39,632 nt of DNA, taken from JAAYDF01 sp964511155 (GTDB taxonomy: Bacteria; Planctomycetota; Phycisphaerae; UBA1845; PWPN01). Below are positions 32,260 to 39,632 of the stretch, in pieces (positions within the stretch are counted from its first letter, which is position 1; every line of letters begins with the position of its first letter). The notes under the pieces were generated by a model that was not told the origin of the DNA, did no database searches, and saw nothing but the letters and a program-made list of their open reading frames with translations. The DNA lies in assembly GCA_964511155.1 (NCBI GenBank), contig CAZEEJ010000032.1:1-39632 (forward strand). Direction: 5' to 3'. The translations under genes and the position numbers were made by a program.

Positions 32260-32396
32260 AGGGGTAACCGGCCTCGAACCCCGGGATAACCGGCCCCGAA
32301 CCCCGCGATAGCGGGCCGCAAGCCCAGGGATAACCGGCCCTCGGTTAACGTCTGTGCCAGGGAGGCGGGCTCGCTGGGCCGGTTATCCCTGGGCCC
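32260..32396. repeat. Four 22-bp tandem repeats plus inverted copy
   Basis: Units starting at 32260, 32282, 32304 and 32326 follow the pattern GGGATAACCGGCC-CGAACCC, the third being the most diverged. An exact 18-nt inverse copy of CCCAGGGATAACCGGCCC (32323-32340) is at 32376-32393. The array lies in the divergent region between the NAPRT-like and DUF192 genes and might bind a regulator of both. Confidence 0.75.
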
Positions 32397-32420
32397 ACGC
32401 CCCCGGTGCCCGATCGTTCC

Positions 32421-32508
32421 GCCCCCCCGCCCCCCCCCGCAATCGCTCTCCCAAGTCCAGAGAACTTGGGCCACCCCGCAACCACTCCCCCAAATTCACT
32501 GGACTTGG
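32421..32508. repeat. Poly-C tract and two CCAAGT-type palindromes
   Basis: CCCCCCCG and CCCCCCCCCG blocks (32421-32439) precede two palindromic elements: CCAAGTCCAGAGAACTTGG (32451-32469) and CCAAATTCACTGGACTTGG (32490-32508). The second is close to the inverse of the first (two changes). They lie immediately upstream of the DUF192 start. Confidence 0.55.
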
Positions 32509-32554
32509 CTCACCCGGTTATGCACCTTCTCCCACAAGGGACTATACTCCCGCC

Positions 32555-33112
32555 ATGATGGCACGGCGAGAAACCACCCCGGCCCGGTCACGACACAGCG
32601 CCACGATCACGGGAGCACTGGCCATGTTCGGACTGGCGTTCACCGGCTGCGACGGCACCGACCCCGGCCTGCGCAACGACCTGGCGGCCATGCCCACCGC
32701 CCGCATTACCATCGACGATGACACTTTCGAGGTCTGGCTGGCGACCACCGACGAAGAGCAACAGCGCGGCCTGCTGGATGTCCGTGCCGACGAGCTGGCC
32801 CCCATCCCCGCCGACCCCGCCCGCGACCTGCCCCAAGGGGCCCACCGCGGCATGTTGTTCATCTTCGACAGTGACCGCCTGCAGGCGTTCTGGATGTACA
32901 ACACCATCACGCCGCTGGACATCGCCTACATTCGCAGCGACGGCGTCATCGTCAGCACGTACACCATGGCCCCGCTCGAAACGCGGCTCTACCCCTCGAT
33001 CGAGCCCGCCAAGTTCGTCCTGGAGGTTGCGGCAGGTCTCTTCGCCCAACTGGGGATCGCGCCCGGCGATCGCGTGGAAATCCCGCCCGCGGTACTCAAG
33101 ACGGCTCCCTGA
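32555..33112 (+). CDS. DUF192 lipoprotein
   Basis: 185 residues. An Arg-rich N-terminus and hydrophobic segment lead to the lipobox LAFTGC, so the protein is an exported lipoprotein. The DUF192 (PF02643) domain has QQRGLLDV, HRGMLFIFDSDRLQAFWMYNTITPLDIAYI and a C-terminal GLFAQLGIAPGDRVEI. This family is exported and small, and its function is unknown. The double ATG at 32555/32558 leaves the precise start open, and AAGGGA is about 14 nt away. A longer frame upstream to 32354 runs through repeats and is not real. It follows the 22-bp repeat array and palindromes. Confidence 0.88.
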   Translation: MMARRETTPARSRHSATITGALAMFGLAFTGCDGTDPGLRNDLAAMPTARITIDDDTFEVWLATTDEEQQRGLLDVRADELAPIPADPARDLPQGAHRGMLFIFDSDRLQAFWMYNTITPLDIAYIRSDGVIVSTYTMAPLETRLYPSIEPAKFVLEVAAGLFAQLGIAPGDRVEIPPAVLKTAP

Positions 33113-33244
33113 ACGGTCGAATGCTCCACAAGCGGCGACGCGGGCCAACGGAAGGCCGGCCGCCCATGGCCTCAAGGGAGCACCGCTCTGACCAGGTTAT
33201 CGGCACAACCCGTCGCGCGCGAAACCCAACCGCTGCGCCTGCTC

Positions 33245-34420
33245 GTGGTGAACGAACAGGGGGAATGGCCCCTGGCGGTACGCGAGATGATCGGCATCCA
33301 TGGCGTCAAGGCCTTCGGCGTCTCCTCCTGCCGAAAGGCCTGTGACCCGGAACTCCTGTCTCAGGTCGACGCCCTCCTGGTCTGCGAGCCGCCCGACGAC
33401 CTCGATGCCGAGGCCTGGCAGAACGACCTGCAACTGCTCTCCGACGCCCTGTCCTCCCATCGACTCACCGGCATACGGTTGTCGCCGGACACTGCCGGGG
33501 TGGTGTCCGGTGACGACCATGCCCTCATGCCCGCCCCGGTCGACGCCTCCCCCGAGGAGCTCTGGGGCCGCGTCGCCACCATCCGGCAGTACCGCCCCTT
33601 CCTGGTGCAGCTCGATCATCAGGTGGCGGCCATGCAGCGCCTGGGCAAAAAGCTGAACCAGCAGTTCGTCGAAGTCGACCAGGAGTTGCGGCTGGCCAGC
33701 CGGCTGCAGCGCGACTTCCTGCCCAAGAGTTTTCCCCAGTTGGGCGACATCCGGTTCGGCGCGATCTATCGGCCGGCCGCCTGGGTCTCGGGCGACATGT
33801 ACGACGTGTTCCGCATCGACGAGCACCACGTCGGCTGCTACCTCGCCGACGCGGTCGGGCACGGGATCGCCGCCGGCCTGCTGACCATGTTCATCAAGCA
33901 GGCGGTCATCGGGAAACGCATCCACGAGGGCGGCTACACCATCGTGCCCCCCGCCGAGGTGCTCAGCAACCTGAACACCGAACTGACCCGCCAGGAACTG
34001 CCCAACTGCCAGTTCGTCACCGCCTGCTATGCCCTGGTGGACACGCGCAGCGGGGAGATCACCCTCTCCCGCGCCGGCCACCCGCATCCCGTCCACGTCT
34101 CCGCCGGCGGCGAGTGCACCGAGGTGCGCACGCTCGGCGGGCTGCTCGGCGTGTTCCCCGAAGAGACGTTTGTCTCCGGCCGGCTGCAGCTCCTGCCCGG
34201 CGAGAAGCTCCTGCTCTACAGCGACGGGATGGAGGACACGGTGGTCTGTGCGCGCAACCGCCAGCAGGGCCAGGTCCAGTTCACCCCCGAGTTTCGCGAA
34301 CTCGTCCGCCAGCCGCTCAACGTCTGTCTGCGTTCGCTGGGAGCCCGCCTCGACGGCCAGGAAGGCAGCCTGCAACCGCTGGACGACGTCACCCTCGTGG
34401 GCATCGAACACGTCGGCTGA
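33245..34420 (+). CDS. PP2C-type serine phosphatase (RsbU/SpoIIE-like)
   Basis: 391 residues from the GTG at 33245. The N-terminal part (about 1-100) looks like a receiver-type domain, although the usual phosphoacceptor Asp is not clear. A short coiled coil (about 110-155, QLDHQVAAMQRLGKKLNQQF) leads to a SpoIIE/PP2C domain: ELRLASRLQRDFLP, FGAIYRPAAWVSGDMYDVF, CYLADAVGHGIAAGLLTMF, LSRAGHPHPVHVSAGG, LLLYSDGMEDT. The metal-binding Asp of SGDMYD, ADAVGHG and SDGMED are all present. Such phosphatases act on anti-anti-sigma factors in partner-switching. The first strand (LRLLVVNEQ) begins before 33245, and a CTG at 33188 has GGGAG seven nt upstream, so the real start may be further out. Confidence 0.9.
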   Translation: MVNEQGEWPLAVREMIGIHGVKAFGVSSCRKACDPELLSQVDALLVCEPPDDLDAEAWQNDLQLLSDALSSHRLTGIRLSPDTAGVVSGDDHALMPAPVDASPEELWGRVATIRQYRPFLVQLDHQVAAMQRLGKKLNQQFVEVDQELRLASRLQRDFLPKSFPQLGDIRFGAIYRPAAWVSGDMYDVFRIDEHHVGCYLADAVGHGIAAGLLTMFIKQAVIGKRIHEGGYTIVPPAEVLSNLNTELTRQELPNCQFVTACYALVDTRSGEITLSRAGHPHPVHVSAGGECTEVRTLGGLLGVFPEETFVSGRLQLLPGEKLLLYSDGMEDTVVCARNRQQGQVQFTPEFRELVRQPLNVCLRSLGARLDGQEGSLQPLDDVTLVGIEHVG

Positions 34421-34812
34421 CGGCTACAGCCTCCAGTTGTCACGATTTAACGGCCGGGTAAAACCTGTCACGACCGCCCCAAGCCCGAGCCCTCGGTGAC
34501 GCTTCGACGACCACAAAAACTTGGAAAACAAAGGGTTTTTCGGCCTGCCCGTGAGTCTTGCCCCTGGACAAGCAGTGCTCCGGATGCCACAATGAGTACT
34601 GGATGATTGTGCTGCGGCGCCTTTTCTGCCGATCTTGGAAGTAAAGGCCCGGTGGGGTATCCCGGATCACCTCGAGACCGTCACGGACAGTCATGCGATG
34701 CGGGCAACGACAGACCGGAATCGACGACATTGACGCGAATAGCGCCTTGAAGAGGTTCTGGGTTCTTCCGGCGCATCGCGGGCGCGGTCCCCGGCGGCCG
34801 GGGGAGATCAGC
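34421..34812. other. Gene-free spacer
   Basis: No gene is seen; the antisense frame over it is a shadow. It is less GC-rich than its surroundings around 34510-34545, with AAAAAC and GTTTTT as weak inverted arms, and no terminator or promoter I can support. Confidence 0.45.
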
Positions 34813-35211
34813 ATGCCCGTGGTGCTGGGCATCGTTGGGGGCGCTATCATCATTGTGGGAGTGGCCTGGCTGTCATGGCGGTCCGCGGACGCCCGCAGCG
34901 GCGAGCAGGACCTGTCCATGACCCTCATCTGTGCCGCCTGCGGCCGCGTCCACCCGACGACGTTCACGGGGATGACGGAATTGGTGCAGACGGCCTACGA
35001 TCAGGGGTACCGCGAAGCGGGCCAGACACCGCGGTCCGCACTGGGCCTGTGCCCGGGTTGCGGCAAACTGGCTTTGTATCGGGCGGAAGCGTGCCCTCAG
35101 TGCGGCCAACCGGTGGCCCCGGCTTTCGCCCGCGTCGATGGAAAGCCCGCCCAGGGCGGGTGCCCGACATGTAAGACTTCCGGAAAGCGTCCGGGAGGGG
35201 GTCGACCATGA
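34813..35211 (+). CDS. Membrane-anchored zinc-ribbon protein
   Basis: 132 residues from the ATG at 34813 (GGGGAG six nt upstream). One membrane helix opens the protein (VVLGIVGGAIIIVGVAWLSW). The following region holds four CxxC-type knuckles: CAAC, CPGC, CPQC and CPTC, likely two zinc ribbons. The function is unknown. The stop overlaps the following prepilin gene's start by four nt (ATGA), so the two are coupled and may act together, for example in assembly or processing of the prepilin-like product. The longer frame to 34693 lacks a good site. Confidence 0.8.
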   Translation: MPVVLGIVGGAIIIVGVAWLSWRSADARSGEQDLSMTLICAACGRVHPTTFTGMTELVQTAYDQGYREAGQTPRSALGLCPGCGKLALYRAEACPQCGQPVAPAFARVDGKPAQGGCPTCKTSGKRPGGGRP

Positions 35212-36083
35212 GACACCGAACGGCAGGCAGGCAGGCCAGGCCGGCGTTTACACTCATCGAGGTCCTGGTGGTCGTGGCCATCATCGCCCTGCTGATCAGC
35301 ATCCTGCTGCCCAGCCTGGCCAAGGCCCGCGATCAGGCCCGCAAGGCGGTCTGCATGAACCATCAGAAGCAACTGGCCAACGCCAACTACTATTACAGCG
35401 TCGATCATCGGGGGCTGCTGCCGCATTACGATTACTGGCTGTACACGCGAAACAGCGCCACCGGCCTGCCGGTCGGCGCGGTACCGGAGTGCGGGCAGTT
35501 GTTCGGCCTGCAGACGCCCGACCGGCCACGCGGGCATGCCCGCAACTACGCCGCCACCGCCGAGGTTTACCTCTGTCCCTCCGACAAGGGACAACGCTGG
35601 GACCCACCCGGTACATCCGTCGCCCTGCGCCCGCCCACCTTCAGCTACACCCGCAACAAGTACATCTTGGAGCAGTACGGCTTTGCCCCTTATGGCGAGG
35701 GTGGGATCGACGTTCCCGGAAACTACTTCCCGATCGGCAAACCCAAACGCCCCGCCGACACCCCCCTCCTGCTCGAGGAGTACGAGTTCTCGCCCATGAA
35801 TGACGGGCACTTCGTCAACGGGCTCAACTCCAGCGGCGACAACAGCTTGGACTACCTCACCACCCGGCACGGCGGACGTGAGGTCGCCAGCGCCGACAAG
35901 CTCAGCGAGTTCGCCAAGCCGATCAAGATGGACGGCGGCGGCCAAGCCATGGTGTCCTACCATGACATGCACGTAGCCTCCGTGCGCTCGATCCGGTTTA
36001 ACGCCGCCCGAGCCGACGAGTCGGTCAGGCACTTCTTCCTCGCCCCGGGCACCCCGCAGCCCACCGCCGCCAGCGGGCGGTGA
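35208..36083 (+). CDS. Prepilin-type N-methylation protein (planctomycete type)
   Basis: 291 residues. The prepilin signature is RPAFTLIEVLVVVAIIALLISILLP: cleavage expected before Phe, with Glu at position 5. The long hydrophobic helix and the following KARDQARKAVCMNHQKQLANAN match the large planctomycete-type family of such proteins. The C-terminal part is a soluble domain with several Cys (CLCPSDKG-type bases are seen as YLCPSDKG). The product is probably a pseudopilin or sheath protein of a type II secretion/pilus-like system. It is coupled to the zinc-ribbon gene by a 4-nt overlap. A 29-bp tandem repeat starts three nt after the stop. Confidence 0.9.
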   Translation: MRHRTAGRQARPAFTLIEVLVVVAIIALLISILLPSLAKARDQARKAVCMNHQKQLANANYYYSVDHRGLLPHYDYWLYTRNSATGLPVGAVPECGQLFGLQTPDRPRGHARNYAATAEVYLCPSDKGQRWDPPGTSVALRPPTFSYTRNKYILEQYGFAPYGEGGIDVPGNYFPIGKPKRPADTPLLLEEYEFSPMNDGHFVNGLNSSGDNSLDYLTTRHGGREVASADKLSEFAKPIKMDGGGQAMVSYHDMHVASVRSIRFNAARADESVRHFFLAPGTPQPTAASGR

Positions 36084-36085
36084 CC

Positions 36086-36143
36086 GGGACCTGTAGCGGT
36101 CGCCCCCTGTGGCGGGGACCTGTAGCGGTCGCCCCCTGTGGCG
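36086..36143. repeat. Two 29-bp tandem repeats
   Basis: GGGACCTGTAGCGGTCGCCC (extended to 29 bp) is repeated exactly at 36086-36114 and 36115-36143. Each unit contains the palindromic-like CGGTCGCC with GGCGACCG in the flank (36130-36150). It lies just past the prepilin gene. Confidence 0.75.
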
Positions 36144-36207
36144 ACCGGCGACCAGTCCCTCAGCGGGCAGTGACCGGCCGTCGCCCGAGAGGGCGTAAGG
36201 GAACTAC

Positions 36208-36223
36208 GGATGAACACGGATGG
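36208..36223. repeat. Partial copy of the GATGAACACGGAT repeat
   Basis: GGATGAACACGGATGG is a partial copy of the arm sequence at 28102-28131 and 28201-28230. It sits next to the end of the oxidase gene at 36232. Confidence 0.6.
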
Positions 36224-36231
36224 ACCGGCCG

Positions 36232-36840
36232 TCAGCCGGTGGCCAGCAGCATCGCGAACATCAGCAGCCACACCCCGTCCAGGAAATGCCAGTAGGTGGC
36301 GCAGTGGCGGACCGCGCGATGGTCGGCGGGCGAGTATCGGCCGCGGAGGGCCCCGCGCGTGACCAGGGCCAAGGGGATGACACCGCCGATCACGTGGGCC
36401 GCGTGCAGGGCGATCAGCAGGAGGGCCAGACCGTAGAGGAACACGTTGTCCGCCCGGGCGGCCTCGTGAGCCTGATAAAGGCGATACAGCCCCGGCCCCT
36501 GTACGGCCAGAAAGGCCAAGGCCAAGAGCAGCGTGACGATCATCGCCGTCCGGAACGCCGACCGCCGATCGGCCCGCACCGCCCCCACCGCCCGGTGGAT
36601 CGCCAACGTGCCCGCGAGCATCAGCACCGTGCTCAGCCAGAACACTCCGGGGACTGCCAGGGTGTGCAGCGGCGGGGCTTGGCGGCCGCCCACCCGGACG
36701 AGCAGGTAGGCCAACATACTGGCGGCAAAAAGTACGCTGAGCGATACCAGGAACAGGGCCAGCCCCAGCGTCCCGGCGCGGCCGGCCCGTTCTTCATGCG
36801 TACGCGTGTCGGATATGTGGGTCTGGTCATGCAAGGCCAT
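36232..36840 (-). CDS. Heme-copper oxidase subunit III-like protein
   Basis: 202 residues from the ATG at 36840; a TTG at 36855 is an alternative, and neither has a fine ribosome site. Five hydrophobic helices are seen. HAAHVIGG (His pair and Gly) and CATYWHFLDGVWLLMF near the C-terminus are the motifs of subunit III, in which the helices fold around a phospholipid cleft. The N-terminal part is shorter than the subunit III at 37546, so two related proteins are coded here. It probably assembles with or stabilises the oxidase. It is the last gene of the minus-strand cluster. Confidence 0.85.
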   Translation of the reverse strand: MALHDQTHISDTRTHEERAGRAGTLGLALFLVSLSVLFAASMLAYLLVRVGGRQAPPLHTLAVPGVFWLSTVLMLAGTLAIHRAVGAVRADRRSAFRTAMIVTLLLALAFLAVQGPGLYRLYQAHEAARADNVFLYGLALLLIALHAAHVIGGVIPLALVTRGALRGRYSPADHRAVRHCATYWHFLDGVWLLMFAMLLATG

Positions 36841-36885
36841 GTCCTCGGGCGGCAATGCTCAGAAGTCGTGACCTCCCGCGGTGCC

Positions 36886-36965
36886 GTGCGAAGCCGCCAG
36901 CGGCTCGCACCCGGGGACTCGCGTCCCCGGCTCACTCAGTACTCAGTACTCATCACTCATCACTT
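36886..36965. repeat. Two GC-rich hairpins and a heptamer run
   Basis: Hairpin 1 (36886-36910): GTGCG-AAGCCGC-CA-GCGGCT-CGCAC; its core also occurs at 4257. Hairpin 2 (36911-36930): CCGGGGAC-TCGC-GTCCCCGG, a perfect eight-pair stem. A heptamer run with AGTACTC, AGTACTC, ATCACTC and ATCACTT (36931-36965) follows. It fills the gap between the subunit IV and subunit III-like genes and may shape their transcript. Confidence 0.7.
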
Positions 36966-36983
36966 CCTCCCCCCGGTCCCGAT

Positions 36984-37376
36984 TCACCCCGGCGGGGGCA
37001 CCAAGGTCTCCTGGTACTGGCCCGTGTCCAACAGCGTGATGCCGATGAAAATGGCCACAAAAAGAAGGGCGGCCACCAGCAGGAGCGAATGGAACGGGTT
37101 GTCGTAGCGCAGGTGCATGAAGTACAGGCCGACCAGGGTCGCCTTCACCGTGGCGATCCCCAGGGCGGCTGCGAGGTTGAGGTTCCCCAGGTCCACGAAG
37201 GTCACCGCCACGGTCGCGACGGTCAGGACCATGAGCGCCAGCCAGACCACCAGCAGCACCCGAACGGGCACCGCGTGCGGCAATTCCCCATGCCCCGCCG
37301 CGTGCGGACCAGAGCTTCTCTGCGAACCGTGCCTCGCGTTCGGATCAGAAAATGCGTCAGCGGGTGATGTTTCCAT
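36984..37376 (-). CDS. Cytochrome c oxidase subunit IV (COX4_pro-like)
   Basis: 130 residues from the ATG at 37376. The longer frame to 37472 has no site and runs through repeats. A hydrophilic N-terminus of about 40 residues precedes three helices: VPVRVLLVVWLALMVLTVATVAVTF, then NLNLAAALGIATVKATLVGLYFMHL and LLLVAALLFVAIFIGITLLDTG. ATVKATLVGLYFMHLRY is the family signature of caa3-type subunit IV. Such small subunits stabilise subunits I and III. The gene lies between two subunit III genes in the oxidase cluster. Confidence 0.9.
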   Translation of the reverse strand: METSPADAFSDPNARHGSQRSSGPHAAGHGELPHAVPVRVLLVVWLALMVLTVATVAVTFVDLGNLNLAAALGIATVKATLVGLYFMHLRYDNPFHSLLLVAALLFVAIFIGITLLDTGQYQETLVPPPG

Positions 37377-37493
37377 ATCAGTCCATTCCGCAATCAGAGC
37401 ATTCGTCACGTCAATCAAACCATTCGTTACATCGCGAAGAGGTAAACAGTCCGCACATGCCCACGAAATCATGCGCCCTCTCTGCGATCATCT

Positions 37494-37540
37494 TTCTCAC
37501 TTCTCACTTCTCACTGGCCTACTGCCCACTGCCCACTGCC
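37494..37540. repeat. Heptamer arrays TTCTCAC and CTGCCCA
   Basis: Three TTCTCAC units (37494-37514) are followed by CTGCCCA units (37522-37540). They lie between subunit IV and subunit III, just past the subunit III stop. TTCTCAC also forms the arrays at 11022 and 38687, and CTGCCCA that at about 905. Confidence 0.75.
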
Positions 37541-37545
37541 TTCTC

Positions 37546-38352
37546 TCAATGAATCAAGTACAGCAACGGAAACAGGAAGATCCAGATCAGGTCCACCAGG
37601 TGCCAATAGAGCCCCACCAGATCGACGGGGATAAAGTACGTGCTGCTGAAGTGGCCTTTGAGCGTCCGCACGAGAATCCAGATGATGAGCCCCAGGCCGA
37701 CCAGCACGTGGATACCGTGAAGCCCGGTCATCATGAAGTAGACGCTGAAGAAGATGCGGACATTGTGCGGTTCGGCCAGCGTGTGGGGATCCACGATCGT
37801 CTCAGGGAACGCCAGACCGGTCGGCCCGACAGCCGCGGGTGCGATGCGGGGGTCGTCCGGGGAATTGGGCGACGCCGGAGCCGGCGGAGCCACCGCGGTA
37901 GCGGGGGCGGTCTGGGCACCGGCCGGATGGTCGTGCTCGTGCGGGTGGTAGTATTTGCCCCACAGCAGCCCGTGCTGCCATTTGGCCCGGTACTCCACGT
38001 ACTTGATGCCCATGAACCCGAGGCCGCCCAGGATGGTCAGCACCAGGCAGACGGCCGTCAGACGCCGCTGATTGAGCTGGGCCGCCCGCACCGCCCAGGC
38101 CATGCTCAGACTGCTGCAGATCAGGACGACGGTGTTGACGCCGCCCAGCCACTTGTCGAGGAACTGGTGAGCGTAGATGAAGATCTCCGGGTGGTTCCCC
38201 CGGTAGACCGCGTAGGCACAGAACAGTCCGCCGAACATGAGGATCTCGGTCGCCAGGAAGATCCACATCCCCAGCTTGCCCGACTCGAACTGCTGCCGCG
38301 GCGTCGAGAAGTGGTGGGCCAGGTGCGGCGGATGATGTTCGTGTTCACTCAT
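37546..38352 (-). CDS. coxC: Cytochrome c oxidase subunit III
   Basis: 268 residues from the ATG at 38352 (GAGG eight nt upstream); ATG 38358 is an alternative. The N-terminus is His-rich. The helices include KLGMWIFLATEILMFGGLFCAYAV, a strong subunit III opening, and ending TGLHGIHVLVGLGLIIWIL and GLYWHLVDLIWIFLFPLLYLIH, the usual C-terminus with the WHxVD motif. A loop of about 70 residues (His-Pro and Ala/Pro-rich) between the middle helices is longer than usual. It lies between subunit I and subunit IV. The start is close to a nested palindrome (38368-38581). Confidence 0.93.
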   Translation of the reverse strand: MSEHEHHPPHLAHHFSTPRQQFESGKLGMWIFLATEILMFGGLFCAYAVYRGNHPEIFIYAHQFLDKWLGGVNTVVLICSSLSMAWAVRAAQLNQRRLTAVCLVLTILGGLGFMGIKYVEYRAKWQHGLLWGKYYHPHEHDHPAGAQTAPATAVAPPAPASPNSPDDPRIAPAAVGPTGLAFPETIVDPHTLAEPHNVRIFFSVYFMMTGLHGIHVLVGLGLIIWILVRTLKGHFSSTYFIPVDLVGLYWHLVDLIWIFLFPLLYLIH

Positions 38353-38367
38353 GGACATTGCCTCGTC

Positions 38368-38581
38368 CGCGCTAGGCCCGGCATTCATGCCGGGTCGGCC
38401 GGGTTCGATGTTCCCCCCTGACAGCCCGCTTCAGCGGGGTTCTCGATGCATGGGTTTACCCGATCGCCACACCCGCTGAGCCCCCATGGCTCAAGCCGCC
38501 CATCGAGAACCCCGGTGAACCGGGGTCATGCATTCATCCAGCACGCTCCAAGAACCCGGCGTGAACGCCGGGCCTAGCGCG
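38368..38581. repeat. 214-bp nested palindrome with TTCA-loop hairpins
   Basis: The ends are a perfect 15-bp inverted repeat (38368-38382 with 38567-38581, CGCGCTAGGCCCGGC). Inside, GGGGTTCTCGATG (38436-38448) pairs with CATCGAGAACCCC (38501-38513). Four hairpins have TTCA or TGAA loops: 38377-38394 (CCCGGCA/TGCCGGG), 38425-38438 (CCCGC/GCGGG), 38509-38526 (ACCCCGG/CCGGGGT) and 38555-38572 (CCCGGCG/CGCCGGG). The stem differences are compensatory. It separates coxA from coxC and could act as an intercistronic processing or REP-like element. Confidence 0.8.
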
Positions 38582-38610
38582 TGCTCCGCGGGACGCTGTA
38601 CACATACCTA

Positions 38611-38693
38611 CTCAAAGAGCAGTGGTACACGGCAAACCGATGTCCCCGGCCTGGTTGATTCTGCCTTCTGTCTCCTGTCTCCTGTCTTCTCAC
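38611..38693. repeat. CAGTGGYRCACGG copy and heptamer run
   Basis: CTCAAAGAGCAGTGGTACAC (from 38611) is related to 12417-12439. TTCTGTC, TCCTGTC, TCCTGTC and TTCTCAC heptamers follow at 38666-38693, just past the coxA stop. Confidence 0.6.
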
Positions 38694-38724
38694 TTCGCCC
38701 TCCCGGCGCAGCCGAACATGGGCT

Positions 38725-39632
<908 letters not shown>

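Noticed and set aside
30883..32289. A plus-strand frame of 468 codons over the NAPRT-like gene
   Set aside because: Antisense shadow; the minus-strand protein has the conserved NAPRT segments and a good ribosome site.
33197..34411. A minus-strand frame of 404 codons over the PP2C gene
   Set aside because: Antisense shadow of the SpoIIE-type domain, without any recognisable motif.

Overview
This is a GC-rich bacterial chromosomal segment. I read it as Planctomycetota, probably from an uncultured lineage. That is an inference from gene content: a secreted sulfatase-like enzyme, a prepilin-type N-methylation protein, an RNase Y gene, a WDG-repeat exported protein, an exosortase-A-type exopolysaccharide locus and an unusual density of dispersed short intergenic repeats. 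No rRNA, tRNA, CRISPR array or transposase gene was recognised.

Layout. 1-438: 5' end of an exported WDG-repeat protein (minus). 1011-3305: a near-consensus promoter, a long structured leader and rny (RNase Y), followed by an exported helical protein (3351-4199). 4293-5615: a sulfatase-like enzyme of the CRASL/GNDPP type (minus). 5955-8113: a B12-binding radical SAM protein and a DUF4375 protein. 8254-16017 (minus): a six-gene exopolysaccharide operon, in transcription order outer-membrane export lipoprotein, Wzz-type chain-length protein, tyrosine autokinase, FemAB-like protein, PEP-CTERM/XrtA-type sugar transferase (TIGR03087-like) and a second glycosyltransferase. 16310-20551 (plus, divergent): a TIGR03015/ExeA-like ATPase fused to about 1,100 residues of coiled coil, the most unusual gene here. 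No exosortase lies inside the window.

20721-22167: two small exported proteins (a MORN_2-type protein and a lipoprotein). 22564-25473: a methyltransferase/UbiA prenyltransferase pair (4-nt overlap) convergent with a radical SAM/SPASM-like protein, possibly an uncharacterised lipid or quinone-like pathway. 25518-30663: a small membrane protein, homocysteine S-methyltransferase, ThyX, Mrp/ApbC and serine acetyltransferase. 31051-34420: nicotinate phosphoribosyltransferase-like, a DUF192 lipoprotein and a PP2C/RsbU phosphatase. 34813-36083: a zinc-ribbon membrane protein overlapping a prepilin-like protein. 36232-39632 (minus): cytochrome oxidase genes, in transcription order subunit I (partial, A2-type YSHPAVY motif), subunit III, subunit IV and a second subunit III-like protein.

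The intergenic spaces are crowded with at least eight repeat families: octamer arrays with a REP-like head, degenerate heptamer arrays, TTCA-loop and CTTG-loop hairpins with compensatory changes, a GATGAACACGGAT inverted repeat, 22-bp and 29-bp tandem repeats, and a 214-bp nested palindrome between coxA and coxC. Together with the ATPase-coiled-coil fusion and the riboswitch-like leader upstream of rny, these are the parts that the gene annotation does not explain.
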